This document shows positions 43,701 through 51,814 of a stretch of 64,000 nucleotides of DNA, piece after piece (within the stretch, counting starts at the first letter, position 1; every line of letters begins with the position of its first letter). Origin of the DNA: an uncultured Bacilli bacterium (GTDB lineage: Bacteria > Bacillota_I > Bacilli_A > RF39 > UBA660); NCBI GenBank assembly GCA_934168275.1, contig CAKPNA010000006.1, positions 1-64,000 on the forward strand, written 5' to 3'. The notes below the pieces were generated by a model. The model was given only the letters and a program-made list of their open reading frames with translations, ran no database searches and had not been told where the DNA came from. Both the position numbers and the translations under genes were made by a program.

Positions 43701-46700
43701 AGCAAAACAGGTTATACATTTACAGGCTGGACAGTATCTGGTACAGGAGCATCACTAACTGGCACTAGTTTAACAATAGGAGCTGGTAACATAACATTAA
43801 CGGCGAATTGGAATATTAATACCTATACGATTACCTACGAATTAAATGGCGGAACAAAAGGTACTAGCGCACCAACAAGCGGAACATATGGAAGTACAGT
43901 AACAGTAAGTAATCCAAGTAAAACAGGTTATACATTCAATGGCTGGGCTGTTTCAGGCACAGGGGCAACAATGTCTGGCACTAATTTGAAAATAGGTCCA
44001 AGTAATGTAACATTAACTGCCAATTGGAGTGCAAGTGAATACACAATTAGTTATAATTTAAATGGCGGAACAAAAGGAACTAATGCACCAACAAGCGGTA
44101 AATATGGAAGTACAGTGACAGTTAGTAATCCAAGTAAAACAGGTTATACATTTACAGGTTGGACAGTATCTGGCTCAGGATCCTCACTAACTGGCACTAG
44201 CTTAACAATAGGAACAGGTAATATAACACTAACAGCGAATTGGAAAGCAAACGCTTATACAATTAATTATAATGCAAATGGTGGAACAGGAACTATGACT
44301 TCAACAACAGCAACATATGATTCTACAGTTTCTATAAAAACTAATGCATTTACAAAAACAGGTTATTCATTTGTTAGTTGGACTACCAATAGCAATGGAA
44401 CAGATGATGGCTATAATTGGACAGGATTTAATGGTACTTGGAAATATACTAATGGGCAATATGGAATATCTGACAGTAAATTGAATTTATATGCAATATG
44501 GCGAATTAACACCTACACAATTAGTTATAATTTAAATGGTGGAACAAAAGGTACTAATGCACCAACAAGCGGAGCATATGGCAGTACAGCAACAGTAAGT
44601 AATCCAAGCAAAACAGGTTATACATTTGCAGGCTGGACAGTATCTGGTACAGGAGCCTCACTAACTGACACTAATTTGAAAATAGGAGCAGGTAATATAA
44701 TATTAACGGCGAATTGGAATATTAATACCTATACGATTACCTACGAATTAAATGGCGGAACAAAAGGTACTAATGCACCAACAAGCGGAACATATGGAAG
44801 CACTGTAATAGTAAGTAATCCAAGTAAGACAGGTTATACATTTGCGGGCTGGACAGTATCTGGCACAGGAGCAACACTAACTGGCACTAGTTTAACAATA
44901 GGAACAGGTAATATAACATTAACAGCGAATTGGAACATTAATTATTATTATCTTGATTTAAATGGATTGTTAGACGGCAGTAGTTCTGGTAACATAACAG
45001 GATTTGGTACAGCTGATGTATACATCAATGGTAAGTTAGTATGCAATGATTGTACTGATTACTATGACAAACACCCATATGGTTCTAGCTATTCAATATC
45101 TAATATCAAAACAGCAACAGGTCGTACTTATAATGGAATATATAGTGGCTCAGCGAGTGGAACAATTGGAACTAGCACCGTCTATGTTCAATTGAGTTTT
45201 AGCACAAATACTTATACGATTAACTACGAATTAAATGGCGGAACAAAAGGAACTAATGCACCAACAAGCGGTAAATGTGGAAGTACAGTGACAGTTAGTA
45301 ATCCAAGTAAAACAGGTTATACATTTACAGGCTGGACAGTATCTGGCTCAGGATCCTCACTAACTGGCACTAGCTTAACAATAGGAGCGGGAAATATAAC
45401 ATTAACAGCAAATTGGAAAGCAAACACTTATACAATTAATTATAATGCAAATGGTGGAACAGGAACCATGACTTCAACAACAGCAACATATGATTCTACA
45501 GTTTCTATAAAAACTAATGCATTTACAAAAACAGGTTATTCATTTGTTAGTTGGACTACCAATAGCAATGGAACAGATGATGGCTATAATTGGACAGGAT
45601 TTAATGGTACTTGGAAATATACTAATGGCCAATATGGAATATCTGACAGTAAATTGAATTTATATGCAATATGGCGAATTAACGCCTACACAATTAGCTA
45701 TAATTTAAATGGCGGAACAAAAGGTACTAATGCACCAACAAGCGGAACATATGGCAGTACAGTAACAGTAAGTAATCCAAGTAAAACAGGTTATACATTT
45801 GCAGGCTGGACAGTATCTGGTACAGGAGCATCACTAACAGGCACTAATTTGAAAATAGGAGCAGGTAATATAACATTGACGGCAAATTGGACCATTAACA
45901 CCTACACAATTAGTTATAATTTAAATGGCGGAACAAAAGGTACTAATGCACCAACAAGTGGAACATATGGAAGTACAGTAACAGTAAGTAATCCAAGTAA
46001 AACAGGCTATACATTTGCAGGCTGGACAGTATCTGGCACAGGAGCCTCACTAACAGGCACTAATTTGAAAATAGGAGCTGGTAATATAACATTAACAGCA
46101 AATTGGACCATTAACACCTACACAATTAGTTATAATTTAAATGGCGGAACAAAAGGTACTAATGCACCAACAAGTGGAACATATGGAAGCACTGTAATAG
46201 TAAGTAATCCAAGTAAGACAGGTTATACATTTACAGGCTGGACAGTATCTGGTACAGGAGCCGCACTAACTGGCACTAATTTGAAAATAGGAACAGGTAA
46301 TATAACATTAACAGCAAATTGGAACATTAATTATTATTATCTTGATTTGAATGGATTGTTAGATGGCAGCAGTTCTGGTAACATAACAGGCTTTGGTACA
46401 GCTGATGTATACATCAATGGTAAGTTAGTATGCAATGATTGTACTGATTACTATGACAAACATCCATATGGTTCTAGCTATTCAATATCTAATATCAAAA
46501 CAGCAACAGGTCATACTTATAACGGAATATATAGTGGCTCAGCAAGTGGAACAATTGGAACTAGCAATGTCTATGTTCAATTGAGTTTTAGCACAAATAC
46601 TTATACGATTACCTACGAATTAAATGGCGGAACAAAAGGTGCTAATGCACCAACTAGCGGTAAATATGGAAGTACAGTAACAGTAAGTAATCCTAGTAGA

Positions 46701-47705
46701 AATAATTATACATTTACAGGTTGGACAGTATCTGGTACAGGATCATCACTGAGTGGTACTAGTTTAACAATAGGAGCTGGTAATATAACATTAACAGCAA
46801 ATTGGAAAATGAAACGTTCAATACCAGATTTTAGTTATACAGGAAGTTATGAAATTGTTAATGATAGTAATACTAAAATTGATAATATTAATACATATAT
46901 TGGTAATTGGAAAATCAGATTTTTGAGTTCTGGTACACTAAAATTTAATGATTTATATAATGCTTCTAACGGTATAGATATCTTCATCGTTGGTGGCGGA
47001 GGCTCTGGAGCACCAGGAAGCGACTATATTGCGCAAGGTAACCATGGTGGCAGTGGTGGCGGTGGTGGTGCTGCTTTAACAATAAAAAAATTACCAGTAT
47101 CAACAGGAATTAGTTATTCAATTATTGTAGGAGATATTGTAGGAGAAGCTACAGCTAATTCTTCGTTTGGTACTAGTAGGGAAGCATATTTTACCGCACT
47201 TGCTGGTAGTACACCAATAAAGCCATACTATATAAGTAACCAAGAAGGTTGGGCAATTCCAATTGGTTCTGGTGGAACTGGAAGACTATCCGGACAAACA
47301 AACAATTATGGCGCACAAAATGTCATTTCTAAAGTTGGTGGAGCTGGTAATGGTGCTGATGGAAATTATGAATTTAATGAAACAGGTAATATACGTTATG
47401 GTGCCGGCGGCGGCAATGGTGGTAGCGGTGTTAGTACTGGCCAAGGTGGCTATGGTACGCTGGGAATAACAGGTGGGCCAGATGGCGGTGGTACTGGCGG
47501 ACAAGGTTGTAGCTACGCACAAATAACTGCTTCAAGAAAATATTATATTGTCGATGCTAAGGATGGCAATGCTGGGACTGAGAACACTGGATCCGGTGGC
47601 GGTGGCGGCGGTGGCAGATGCGGTAGCAGTAGCACTAGTCACGGTGAAAGAGGTTTAGGCGGTAATGGAGCATCAGGTATTGTAATTATTCGAAATGCAA
47701 GATAG
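40785..47705 (+). CDS. Giant pilin-like adhesin with InlB-type repeats and glycine-rich tip
   Basis: The protein has 2306 residues. A class III prepilin leader, MRKKNG before FTLVELLSTIVVLGIIFSIAIF, starts it, followed by a pilin-like stalk to about residue 130. Two Ig-like or HYR-type domains with DEAGNSS and DSAGNSS cover about 240-490. About 20 repeats of 70-90 residues follow (nucleotides 42255-46806). Most are InlB B-type units (YNLNGGTKGTNAPTSGTYGS...GYTFAGWTVSG...LTANW). Two are longer NANGGTGTM units and three are YYYLDLNGLLDGSSSG units. The end (about 2030-2306) is a glycine-rich domain like those on phage tail and other receptor-binding proteins (FIVGGGGSGAPG, GSGGGGGGGRCGSSS). Probably a low-copy pilus-tip adhesin using the pilin at 39787; inferred. 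Confidence 0.82.
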   Translation: MRKKNGFTLVELLSTIVVLGIIFSIAIFLVIKNINNAKENMDLITYNNIKSAAKIYTDDTGAYWYTKDNYEYSCVSLGDLIELGYFDEKVIDRNDKISKNSQLKIIRDKDSKVIKETSFSFEKSILPDVNCNYQSNVSISTNYKGNKVKNVDAKIVYSTSNTDYYRYIYLSEFGEDTITTNDVVYSCKEIGNCSNEPVSNLKSGQLYLAKNDVVRLNVKSNGKILAYINYDNENIAESSKIINATFDNTPPIITLKVYKISSYEGNTPKTKGELLTTISGNYSESTWKNYGYWFDISTNEYSTIKWTYNNAGSTNSGNPSNSGANCNTSCSKTLSGDGSRIAIIEAIDEAGNSSKVEINVYIDRTAPTINVIEQRCSNKDNCLGNLIGNKIEKSTNTNVSIEDKNWSYNSFNIKYNASDSMSAVKEIRILQNVSGVYNKLNTTMTSNNIVNNNSNITISEPGQRYVQVIAYDSAGNSSVANIIAYISNIITIEYNSNGGEGAPTAQNKVYSKDIILSSTKPTRTGYTYASWNTKSDGSGTSYQPGSKYTSNESATLYAQWNINTYNITYNLNGGTKGTNAPTSGTYGSTITVSNPSKTGYTFAGWTVSGTGASLTGTNLKIGTGNITLTANWTINTYTISYNLNGGTKGSNAPTSGTYGSTVTVSNPSKTGYTFAGWTVSGSGASLTGTSLTIGTGNITLTANWNINTYTISYNLNGGTKGTNAPTSGTYGSTVTVSNPSKTGYTFAGWTVSGTGASLTGTNLKIGTGNITLTANWTINTYTISYNLNGGTKGTNAPTSGTYGSTVTVSNPSKTGYTFAGWTVSGTGASLTGTNLTIGTGNITLTANWNINYYYLDLNGLLDGSSSGNITGFGTADVYINGKLVCNDCTDYYDKHSYGSSYSISDIKTATGHTYNGIYKGSASGTIGTSNVYVQLNFSTNTYTINYELNGGTKETNAPTSGKYGNTVTVNNPSKTGYTFTGWTVSGTGASLTGTSLTIGAGNITLTANWNINTYTITYELNGGTKGTSAPTSGTYGSTVTVSNPSKTGYTFNGWAVSGTGATMSGTNLKIGPSNVTLTANWSASEYTISYNLNGGTKGTNAPTSGKYGSTVTVSNPSKTGYTFTGWTVSGSGSSLTGTSLTIGTGNITLTANWKANAYTINYNANGGTGTMTSTTATYDSTVSIKTNAFTKTGYSFVSWTTNSNGTDDGYNWTGFNGTWKYTNGQYGISDSKLNLYAIWRINTYTISYNLNGGTKGTNAPTSGAYGSTATVSNPSKTGYTFAGWTVSGTGASLTDTNLKIGAGNIILTANWNINTYTITYELNGGTKGTNAPTSGTYGSTVIVSNPSKTGYTFAGWTVSGTGATLTGTSLTIGTGNITLTANWNINYYYLDLNGLLDGSSSGNITGFGTADVYINGKLVCNDCTDYYDKHPYGSSYSISNIKTATGRTYNGIYSGSASGTIGTSTVYVQLSFSTNTYTINYELNGGTKGTNAPTSGKCGSTVTVSNPSKTGYTFTGWTVSGSGSSLTGTSLTIGAGNITLTANWKANTYTINYNANGGTGTMTSTTATYDSTVSIKTNAFTKTGYSFVSWTTNSNGTDDGYNWTGFNGTWKYTNGQYGISDSKLNLYAIWRINAYTISYNLNGGTKGTNAPTSGTYGSTVTVSNPSKTGYTFAGWTVSGTGASLTGTNLKIGAGNITLTANWTINTYTISYNLNGGTKGTNAPTSGTYGSTVTVSNPSKTGYTFAGWTVSGTGASLTGTNLKIGAGNITLTANWTINTYTISYNLNGGTKGTNAPTSGTYGSTVIVSNPSKTGYTFTGWTVSGTGAALTGTNLKIGTGNITLTANWNINYYYLDLNGLLDGSSSGNITGFGTADVYINGKLVCNDCTDYYDKHPYGSSYSISNIKTATGHTYNGIYSGSASGTIGTSNVYVQLSFSTNTYTITYELNGGTKGANAPTSGKYGSTVTVSNPSRNNYTFTGWTVSGTGSSLSGTSLTIGAGNITLTANWKMKRSIPDFSYTGSYEIVNDSNTKIDNINTYIGNWKIRFLSSGTLKFNDLYNASNGIDIFIVGGGGSGAPGSDYIAQGNHGGSGGGGGAALTIKKLPVSTGISYSIIVGDIVGEATANSSFGTSREAYFTALAGSTPIKPYYISNQEGWAIPIGSGGTGRLSGQTNNYGAQNVISKVGGAGNGADGNYEFNETGNIRYGAGGGNGGSGVSTGQGGYGTLGITGGPDGGGTGGQGCSYAQITASRKYYIVDAKDGNAGTENTGSGGGGGGGRCGSSSTSHGERGLGGNGASGIVIIRNAR
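42255..46806 (+). repeat. Tandem InlB-type repeat array (about 216-bp units)
   Basis: Units begin near 42472, 42687, 42907, 43123, 43600, 43816, 44037, 44255, 44511, 44722, 45211, 45420, 45681, 45897, 46114 and 46598. YYYLDLNG units lie near 43333, 44937 and 46321. Many neighbouring units differ by only a few bases, and larger blocks (YYY unit, ELNGG unit, NANGG unit) are also repeated. This points to recent amplification and gene conversion. Confidence 0.93.
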
Positions 47706-47717
47706 AATATATGTAAA

Positions 47718-47757
47718 AAACTTGGTAAAATATTAAAAATATATTTACCAAGTTTAT
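47718..47757 (+). terminator. Terminator after the giant adhesin gene
   Basis: AAACTTGGTAAA (47718-47729) and TTTACCAAGTTT (47744-47755) form a perfect 12-bp stem. The tail is ATATT rather than a pure T-run. Confidence 0.75.
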
Positions 47758-47836
47758 ATTATTCACACATAACTTACTAAAAAAAACTAATAGTACAAAA
47801 AGAAAATATAGTATCACAAAGAAAGAAGGTTATATA

Positions 47837-48745
47837 ATGGAATTAATAATAGGCTCTCATGTTTCATTTAAAAGTAATAATCAATTACTAGGAAGTGTTC
47901 AAGAGGCTTTATCATATGGTGCTAACACATTTATGTTCTATACCGGAGCACCCCAAAATACTAAAAGAGGAGCTATTAACGACGGCTATACTCTTGAAGG
48001 TTTAAAACTAATGAAAGAAAATAATATTAAATTAGAAAACATTGTTGTTCATGCTCCCTATATTGTAAATCTATGTAATCCTAAAAACTATGATTTCTCT
48101 GTAGGATTCTTAATAAATGAATTAGAAAGATGTCAAAGTATAGGTATAAAAAATGTCGTTTTACATCCCGGATCAGCTCTAGATTTACCACGTGGAGAAG
48201 CCATTCAAAATATTATTCAAGGCTTAAATCAAGTGTTATCTATTCCGGATAATGATGTATGTATTTGTCTAGAAACAATGGCGGGTAAAGGTAGTGAAGT
48301 AGGAGTATCTACTGCTGAAATAAAAACTATTATTAATGGTATAAAATATCCTAATAGAATAGGAGTATGTTTAGATACCTGTCATTTAAATGATGCCGGC
48401 TATGATATTAGTAATTTTGATGCATACCTAGATGAATTCGATAAAGAAATAGGCCTTGATAAAATAAAAGTAGTTCACGTAAACGATAGTAAAAACGCCA
48501 AATCATCTCATAAAGACCGTCATGAAAATATTGGGCTAGGCACTATTGGTTTTGATAATTTAATTAATGTTATCTATAATAAAAGATTAGAAAATATTCC
48601 TAAAATATTAGAAACTCCATATCTTACAATGACTGATGACAGCAAAGAAAAAATATATCCTCCATACAAACAAGAAATAGATATGATAAGAAAGAAAGAG
48701 TTTAATCCTAATCTAATTGAAGACATTAGATCTTATTACAAATAA
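47837..48745 (+). CDS. nfo: Endonuclease IV (AP endonuclease)
   Basis: Zinc enzyme that cuts DNA at abasic sites in base-excision repair. The protein has 302 residues. The TIM-barrel marks are present: IGSHVSF, ANTFMFYTGAPQNTKRG, VVHAPYIVNL, VLHPGSAL, CLETMAGKGSEVG, VCLDTCHLNDAGYD, VVHVNDSKN and HENIGLGTIG. These supply the three-metal His/Glu/Asp ligands. Slightly longer than typical (about 280). A DUF2624 gene lies nearby on the other strand, echoing the Bacillus yqfS-yqfT neighbourhood. Confidence 0.95.
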   Translation: MELIIGSHVSFKSNNQLLGSVQEALSYGANTFMFYTGAPQNTKRGAINDGYTLEGLKLMKENNIKLENIVVHAPYIVNLCNPKNYDFSVGFLINELERCQSIGIKNVVLHPGSALDLPRGEAIQNIIQGLNQVLSIPDNDVCICLETMAGKGSEVGVSTAEIKTIINGIKYPNRIGVCLDTCHLNDAGYDISNFDAYLDEFDKEIGLDKIKVVHVNDSKNAKSSHKDRHENIGLGTIGFDNLINVIYNKRLENIPKILETPYLTMTDDSKEKIYPPYKQEIDMIRKKEFNPNLIEDIRSYYK

Positions 48746-48778
48746 AATACCTCACTAATTAAAGTGAAGTATTTTTTT
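48745..48778. terminator. Bidirectional terminator between nfo and the XRE gene
   Basis: AAATACcTCACT and AGTGAaGTATTT form a long stem with T-runs on the plus side and A-runs opposite, so it can serve both converging genes. Confidence 0.85.
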
Positions 48779-48779
48779 C

Positions 48780-49418
48780 TTATTCACAGTCACATCTATT
48801 CATTTGTGCCATTCCAATTTTATCAGTAGCCTCAACATTAAGCACTTCGGAATTACTAAATATTACCTCAGGACTATCATTAACATATTTTTTATTTATC
48901 TTAAAAGTAAATTCATAATTTTTATCTTTCTCTAGGATTCCCGAAATAGATCTTGGCAATTTAATTGTATAAACACCTTCAGTTTGATATTGACTAAATG
49001 TTACATATAAGTAATTTTCATCATTACTTGCATATATATCATTAATGTGATATGTTTTAATTAAAGTACAATCATATTTATCAGGTAATTTATTATTTTC
49101 CTTTTTATTATTTAGTAGTAGGTAAATTGTTCCTACTAATAATATAATACTTAATACAATAACAATTATTATAGGCTTAATCTTCTTTGAAACATTATTT
49201 TCTTTATTATTACATTTGCCTTCTAACAATTCATCAGTAGAAACTCCTAAAGCCTCACTAAGCTTTTTTATCGTTCCAACATCCGGTATCGCATTACCAC
49301 ATTCCCACTTCGACACTGCCTTCATACTAACACCAACTATATCTCCTAATTGTTGTTGGGTAAGACCTTTTTCTTTGCGTTTGTTTCTAATAAATTCCCC
49401 AAACTTATCACTATTCAT
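48780..49418 (-). CDS. Membrane-anchored XRE-family regulator
   Basis: The protein has 212 residues. An HTH_3 domain covers 1-68 (FIRNKRKEKGLTQQQLGDIVGVSMKAVSKWECGNAIPDV), preceded by a GTGATGG site. A membrane segment covers about 80-102 (IKPIIIVIVLSIILLVGTIYLLL). An outside domain of about 110 residues ends in RCDCE. Such one-component regulators may sense an extracellular signal and bind DNA from the membrane. Target genes are not evident; the converging neighbour is nfo. Confidence 0.85.
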   Translation of the reverse strand: MNSDKFGEFIRNKRKEKGLTQQQLGDIVGVSMKAVSKWECGNAIPDVGTIKKLSEALGVSTDELLEGKCNNKENNVSKKIKPIIIVIVLSIILLVGTIYLLLNNKKENNKLPDKYDCTLIKTYHINDIYASNDENYLYVTFSQYQTEGVYTIKLPRSISGILEKDKNYEFTFKINKKYVNDSPEVIFSNSEVLNVEATDKIGMAQMNRCDCE

Positions 49419-49459
49419 AGTCCATCACCTATATTAATAATACCATAATTATTTATATA

Positions 49460-49708
49460 TTAAAACATATTTCTATATTTATAATACATATCTTTAATAT
49501 AATTATAAGCCTTACTATTTAACTTTTCTCTAGCTTCTTCTAAAACAGATTCATCTTTATTAATAATTTTATTATACTCATGTTTAATATAATGATATAT
49601 AGTTTCAACCTCATCACTATCTAAACTAATACCCTGTTTATTAGCAAAGTTAATAATATCATTTCTATTTAACTTCTTTATATATTCCATTATTATATAT
49701 CTATTCAT
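49460..49708 (-). CDS. DUF2624-family small protein
   Basis: The protein has 82 residues, predicted helical. Motif YIKKLNRNDIINFANKQGISLDSDE followed by YHYIKHEYNKII matches the DUF2624/YqfT family, which sits next to nfo (yqfS) in Bacillus. A start at 49708 is supported by AAGGAG seven bases upstream on the minus strand; an internal Met at residue 7 is possible. Function unknown. Confidence 0.72.
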   Translation of the reverse strand: MNRYIIMEYIKKLNRNDIINFANKQGISLDSDEVETIYHYIKHEYNKIINKDESVLEEAREKLNSKAYNYIKDMYYKYRNMF

Positions 49709-49811
49709 TTATTATCTCCTTACCATATTATATTAATAAAATATCTAATGTATACTAAAATAAAGTATATTATTTAAATAACATCATATATATTAATGAA
49801 AGGATGATCAT

Positions 49812-50600
49812 ATGAAAAAAATAATACCATTTGAAAAAGAACTATTATTTAAAACTAGTGTTAATGAAATAACTGCTATATCACTAGAACATAATCTAGA
49901 TTTAAGTAATGAGGATACCATTAGTGGTAATTTTATAATAACAGGGGAATATAAAATTACTGAAGCTTCTATTCAAAAAGAATCATTTTCTTTTGAATTA
50001 CCATTTGATATTGCTTTAGGGACAAGGTTGAATACTAAAGAGTGTGTTATTGATATAGATGATTTTAATTATAAATTAAAAGATAGTAATACTTTATATG
50101 TAAAGATAGATTTATATATCGAAGGTGAAGAAGAACCTATTCCTGAAAGAGAGGAACCTGAAGAAGAAACTCCACTAGAACTACCTGATAGAGAAGCTCA
50201 ATCTCCTGAAGAACCTGAAGAAGTTAAAGAAGAAGTGGACCAACTAGAAGAACCACGAACAGTCAATATTGTTAAAGACTTACCAAAGATGGCTAGTGAA
50301 GTTAACATTATGTCTAATAAAGCTGATATAACACCTGAAGATACTACCGTTAACAATAACGTAAACACTAATACTAATATAAATACTGACAAAGAAGAAA
50401 ACACTAATACCTTATCATCAATATTTAATGATTTAAGTGATAATGAAACATATGCCACATATCGCGTATATATTGTTAAAGAAGATGATACTGTTGATAA
50501 AATAATTGAAAAATATGGTGTAGATAAAGATAAACTAGAATTATATAATAACTTAAGCGAAATAAAACCTGGTGATAAACTTATCATACCATCTATGTAA
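49812..50600 (+). CDS. SpoVID-like protein with C-terminal LysM
   Basis: SpoVID organises the spore coat around the forespore in Bacillus. The protein has 262 residues. The N-terminal beta domain (about 1-112) with SFELPFDIALGTRLNTKECVIDIDDFNYKL resembles the SpoVID N-terminal domain. A long acidic Glu/Pro/Asn linker (about 113-215) follows, then a LysM domain (about 217-261: YRVYIVKEDDTVDKIIEKYGVDKDKL). It overlaps the next gene, a YsxE/CotS-like kinase fold, by one base; spoVID-ysxE is the Bacillus order. The linker is shorter than in Bacillus. Confidence 0.7.
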   Translation: MKKIIPFEKELLFKTSVNEITAISLEHNLDLSNEDTISGNFIITGEYKITEASIQKESFSFELPFDIALGTRLNTKECVIDIDDFNYKLKDSNTLYVKIDLYIEGEEEPIPEREEPEEETPLELPDREAQSPEEPEEVKEEVDQLEEPRTVNIVKDLPKMASEVNIMSNKADITPEDTTVNNNVNTNTNINTDKEENTNTLSSIFNDLSDNETYATYRVYIVKEDDTVDKIIEKYGVDKDKLELYNNLSEIKPGDKLIIPSM

Positions 50601-51508
50601 TGAACAAAATATATCAAATTATTAAAGATAAACCTAAAAAAATAACTATTAAAAATAGTGTTGAAATTATTAATACCTCTAATAATACTTATGTTATAAA
50701 GAAAAAAACTAATAAAAATTTAGACTATATATATGATTACTTAATATCACGTAGTTTTGATTACTTTCCTAAAAGATTAATTAAAGATAATGAATATGAT
50801 ATCTATGAATATGTCGAAGGTGTTAAAATACCCAATGAACAAAAAATATTAGATCTTGTTAACTTACTTACTTTATTACATAATAAAACTACCTTCTATA
50901 AAGAGATAGATATTGATATATATAAAAATATCTATGAAGATGTTATTGGTAGAATAGAGTATTTAAATAATTATTATAATAATCTAATGGATACTATTGA
51001 AAGTACTATATATATGTCACCATCTGAATATCTAATTGCCCGCAATATATCGTTAATATATAACTCTCTTAACTATTCTCGGTATCAAATAGATAGATGG
51101 TATAATTTAATTAAAGATAAAAGAAAAATAAGACTAGTTAATATTCATAATAATTTGAATATTGACCACTATATCAAAAAAGATAAACCATACTTTATCA
51201 GTTGGGATAAATCAAAAATTGACATGCCCATCTATGATATTTTAAATTTATATAAAAATCACTATCTAGATTTTGAATTTATGGATATTTTAAAATTTTA
51301 TGAATCTAAATATCCACTCCTACCAGAAGAAAGATTATTATTATTTGTTTTAATGGCCTTACCTGATGAAATAGATATGACTAAGCCAGAATATAATACC
51401 TGTATTAAGGTTAGAAAACTATTAGACTATTTAGCTAAAACTGAATACTTAACAACCGAATATAGTAAAGAAACCAAGACAGATGAACCCAACAAATTCA
51501 AAGAGTAG
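50600..51508 (+). CDS. YsxE/CotS-family kinase-fold protein
   Basis: CotS-family proteins are spore-coat proteins with an aminoglycoside-phosphotransferase-like fold. The protein has 302 residues. Nucleotide-lobe features NTYVIKKKTNK (about 30-40) and YDIYEYVEGVKIP (hinge, about 67-79) are seen. LVNIHNNLNIDHYI (about 175-188) aligns with the catalytic HGDLxxxN but lacks the Asp. FISWDKSKIDMPIYDI aligns with the metal-binding DW-x-x-A-x-x-P-x-D-L segment. Probably catalytically weak or inactive. Coupled to the SpoVID-like gene. Confidence 0.7.
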   Translation: MNKIYQIIKDKPKKITIKNSVEIINTSNNTYVIKKKTNKNLDYIYDYLISRSFDYFPKRLIKDNEYDIYEYVEGVKIPNEQKILDLVNLLTLLHNKTTFYKEIDIDIYKNIYEDVIGRIEYLNNYYNNLMDTIESTIYMSPSEYLIARNISLIYNSLNYSRYQIDRWYNLIKDKRKIRLVNIHNNLNIDHYIKKDKPYFISWDKSKIDMPIYDILNLYKNHYLDFEFMDILKFYESKYPLLPEERLLLFVLMALPDEIDMTKPEYNTCIKVRKLLDYLAKTEYLTTEYSKETKTDEPNKFKE

Positions 51509-51652
51509 TATTACGACATTAATAAAACAAGGTACAAACAAAGTAATTAATAATTGATAGAAGATAATTACTATTAAAGCCATACATAATAATAAACAAA
51601 GTAATTTAAAACCAGCCCAAAATCTTAAAAGATTAACAAAATTATTAAACAT
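51449..51652 (-). CDS. Possible small membrane protein, antisense to the ysxE 3' end
   Basis: The protein has 67 residues, almost entirely hydrophobic (FWAGFKLLCLLLCMALIVIIFYQLLITLFVPCF; INVVILLFEFVGFICLGFFTIF), suggesting two membrane segments. ATG 51652 has AGGTGA about 5 bases upstream and a TATTATA element before it. The last 60 bases overlap the ysxE-like gene on the opposite strand. Unknown family; it may be real, but A/T-rich DNA can produce such ORFs by chance. Confidence 0.4.
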   Translation of the reverse strand: MFNNFVNLLRFWAGFKLLCLLLCMALIVIIFYQLLITLFVPCFINVVILLFEFVGFICLGFFTIFGC

Positions 51653-51708
51653 ATATTTCACCTATAATATTGTATGCTAATTACTAAAATAGGTGTTACT
51701 AAACAATG

Positions 51709-51739
51709 AACCTCATTTTACACCAAAAATGAGGTTTTA
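51709..51739 (+). terminator. Terminator before the ABC operon
   Basis: AACCTCATTTT (51709-51719) and AAAATGAGGTT (51726-51736) form a perfect 11-bp stem followed by TT. It ends transcripts from the spoVID/ysxE side. Confidence 0.88.
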
Positions 51740-51741
51740 TA

Positions 51742-51771
51742 TTGACATATTTCTATAATTAGTAATATAAT
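51742..51771 (+). promoter_or_regulatory. Promoter of the GntR-controlled ABC operon
   Basis: Consensus TTGACA (51742-51747) and TATAAT (51766-51771), spacing 18. The start site would be at about 51778, inside the operator palindrome. Confidence 0.88.
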
Positions 51772-51776
51772 GATAG

Positions 51777-51797
51777 TGTACTAATTGTAATAGTACA
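51777..51797 (+). promoter_or_regulatory. Palindromic operator, probably for the GntR/YtrA-type repressor
   Basis: TGTACTA (51777-51783) and TAGTACA (51791-51797) are perfect inverted arms around 7 bases. They overlap the transcription start of the operon that encodes a YtrA-type GntR regulator, consistent with self-repression. Confidence 0.75.
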
Positions 51798-51814
51798 ATT
51801 GAAGAGGAGGAAAC

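Noticed and set aside
42255..46806. CRISPR array
   Set aside because: The repeats are long, in frame, protein-coding InlB-type units without spacers of constant length; no cas genes are nearby.
50198..50617. 139-codon minus-strand ORF opposite the SpoVID-like gene
   Set aside because: A Ser/Leu-rich mirror of the Glu/Asn-rich linker; the plus-strand gene has the start site, LysM domain and coupling.
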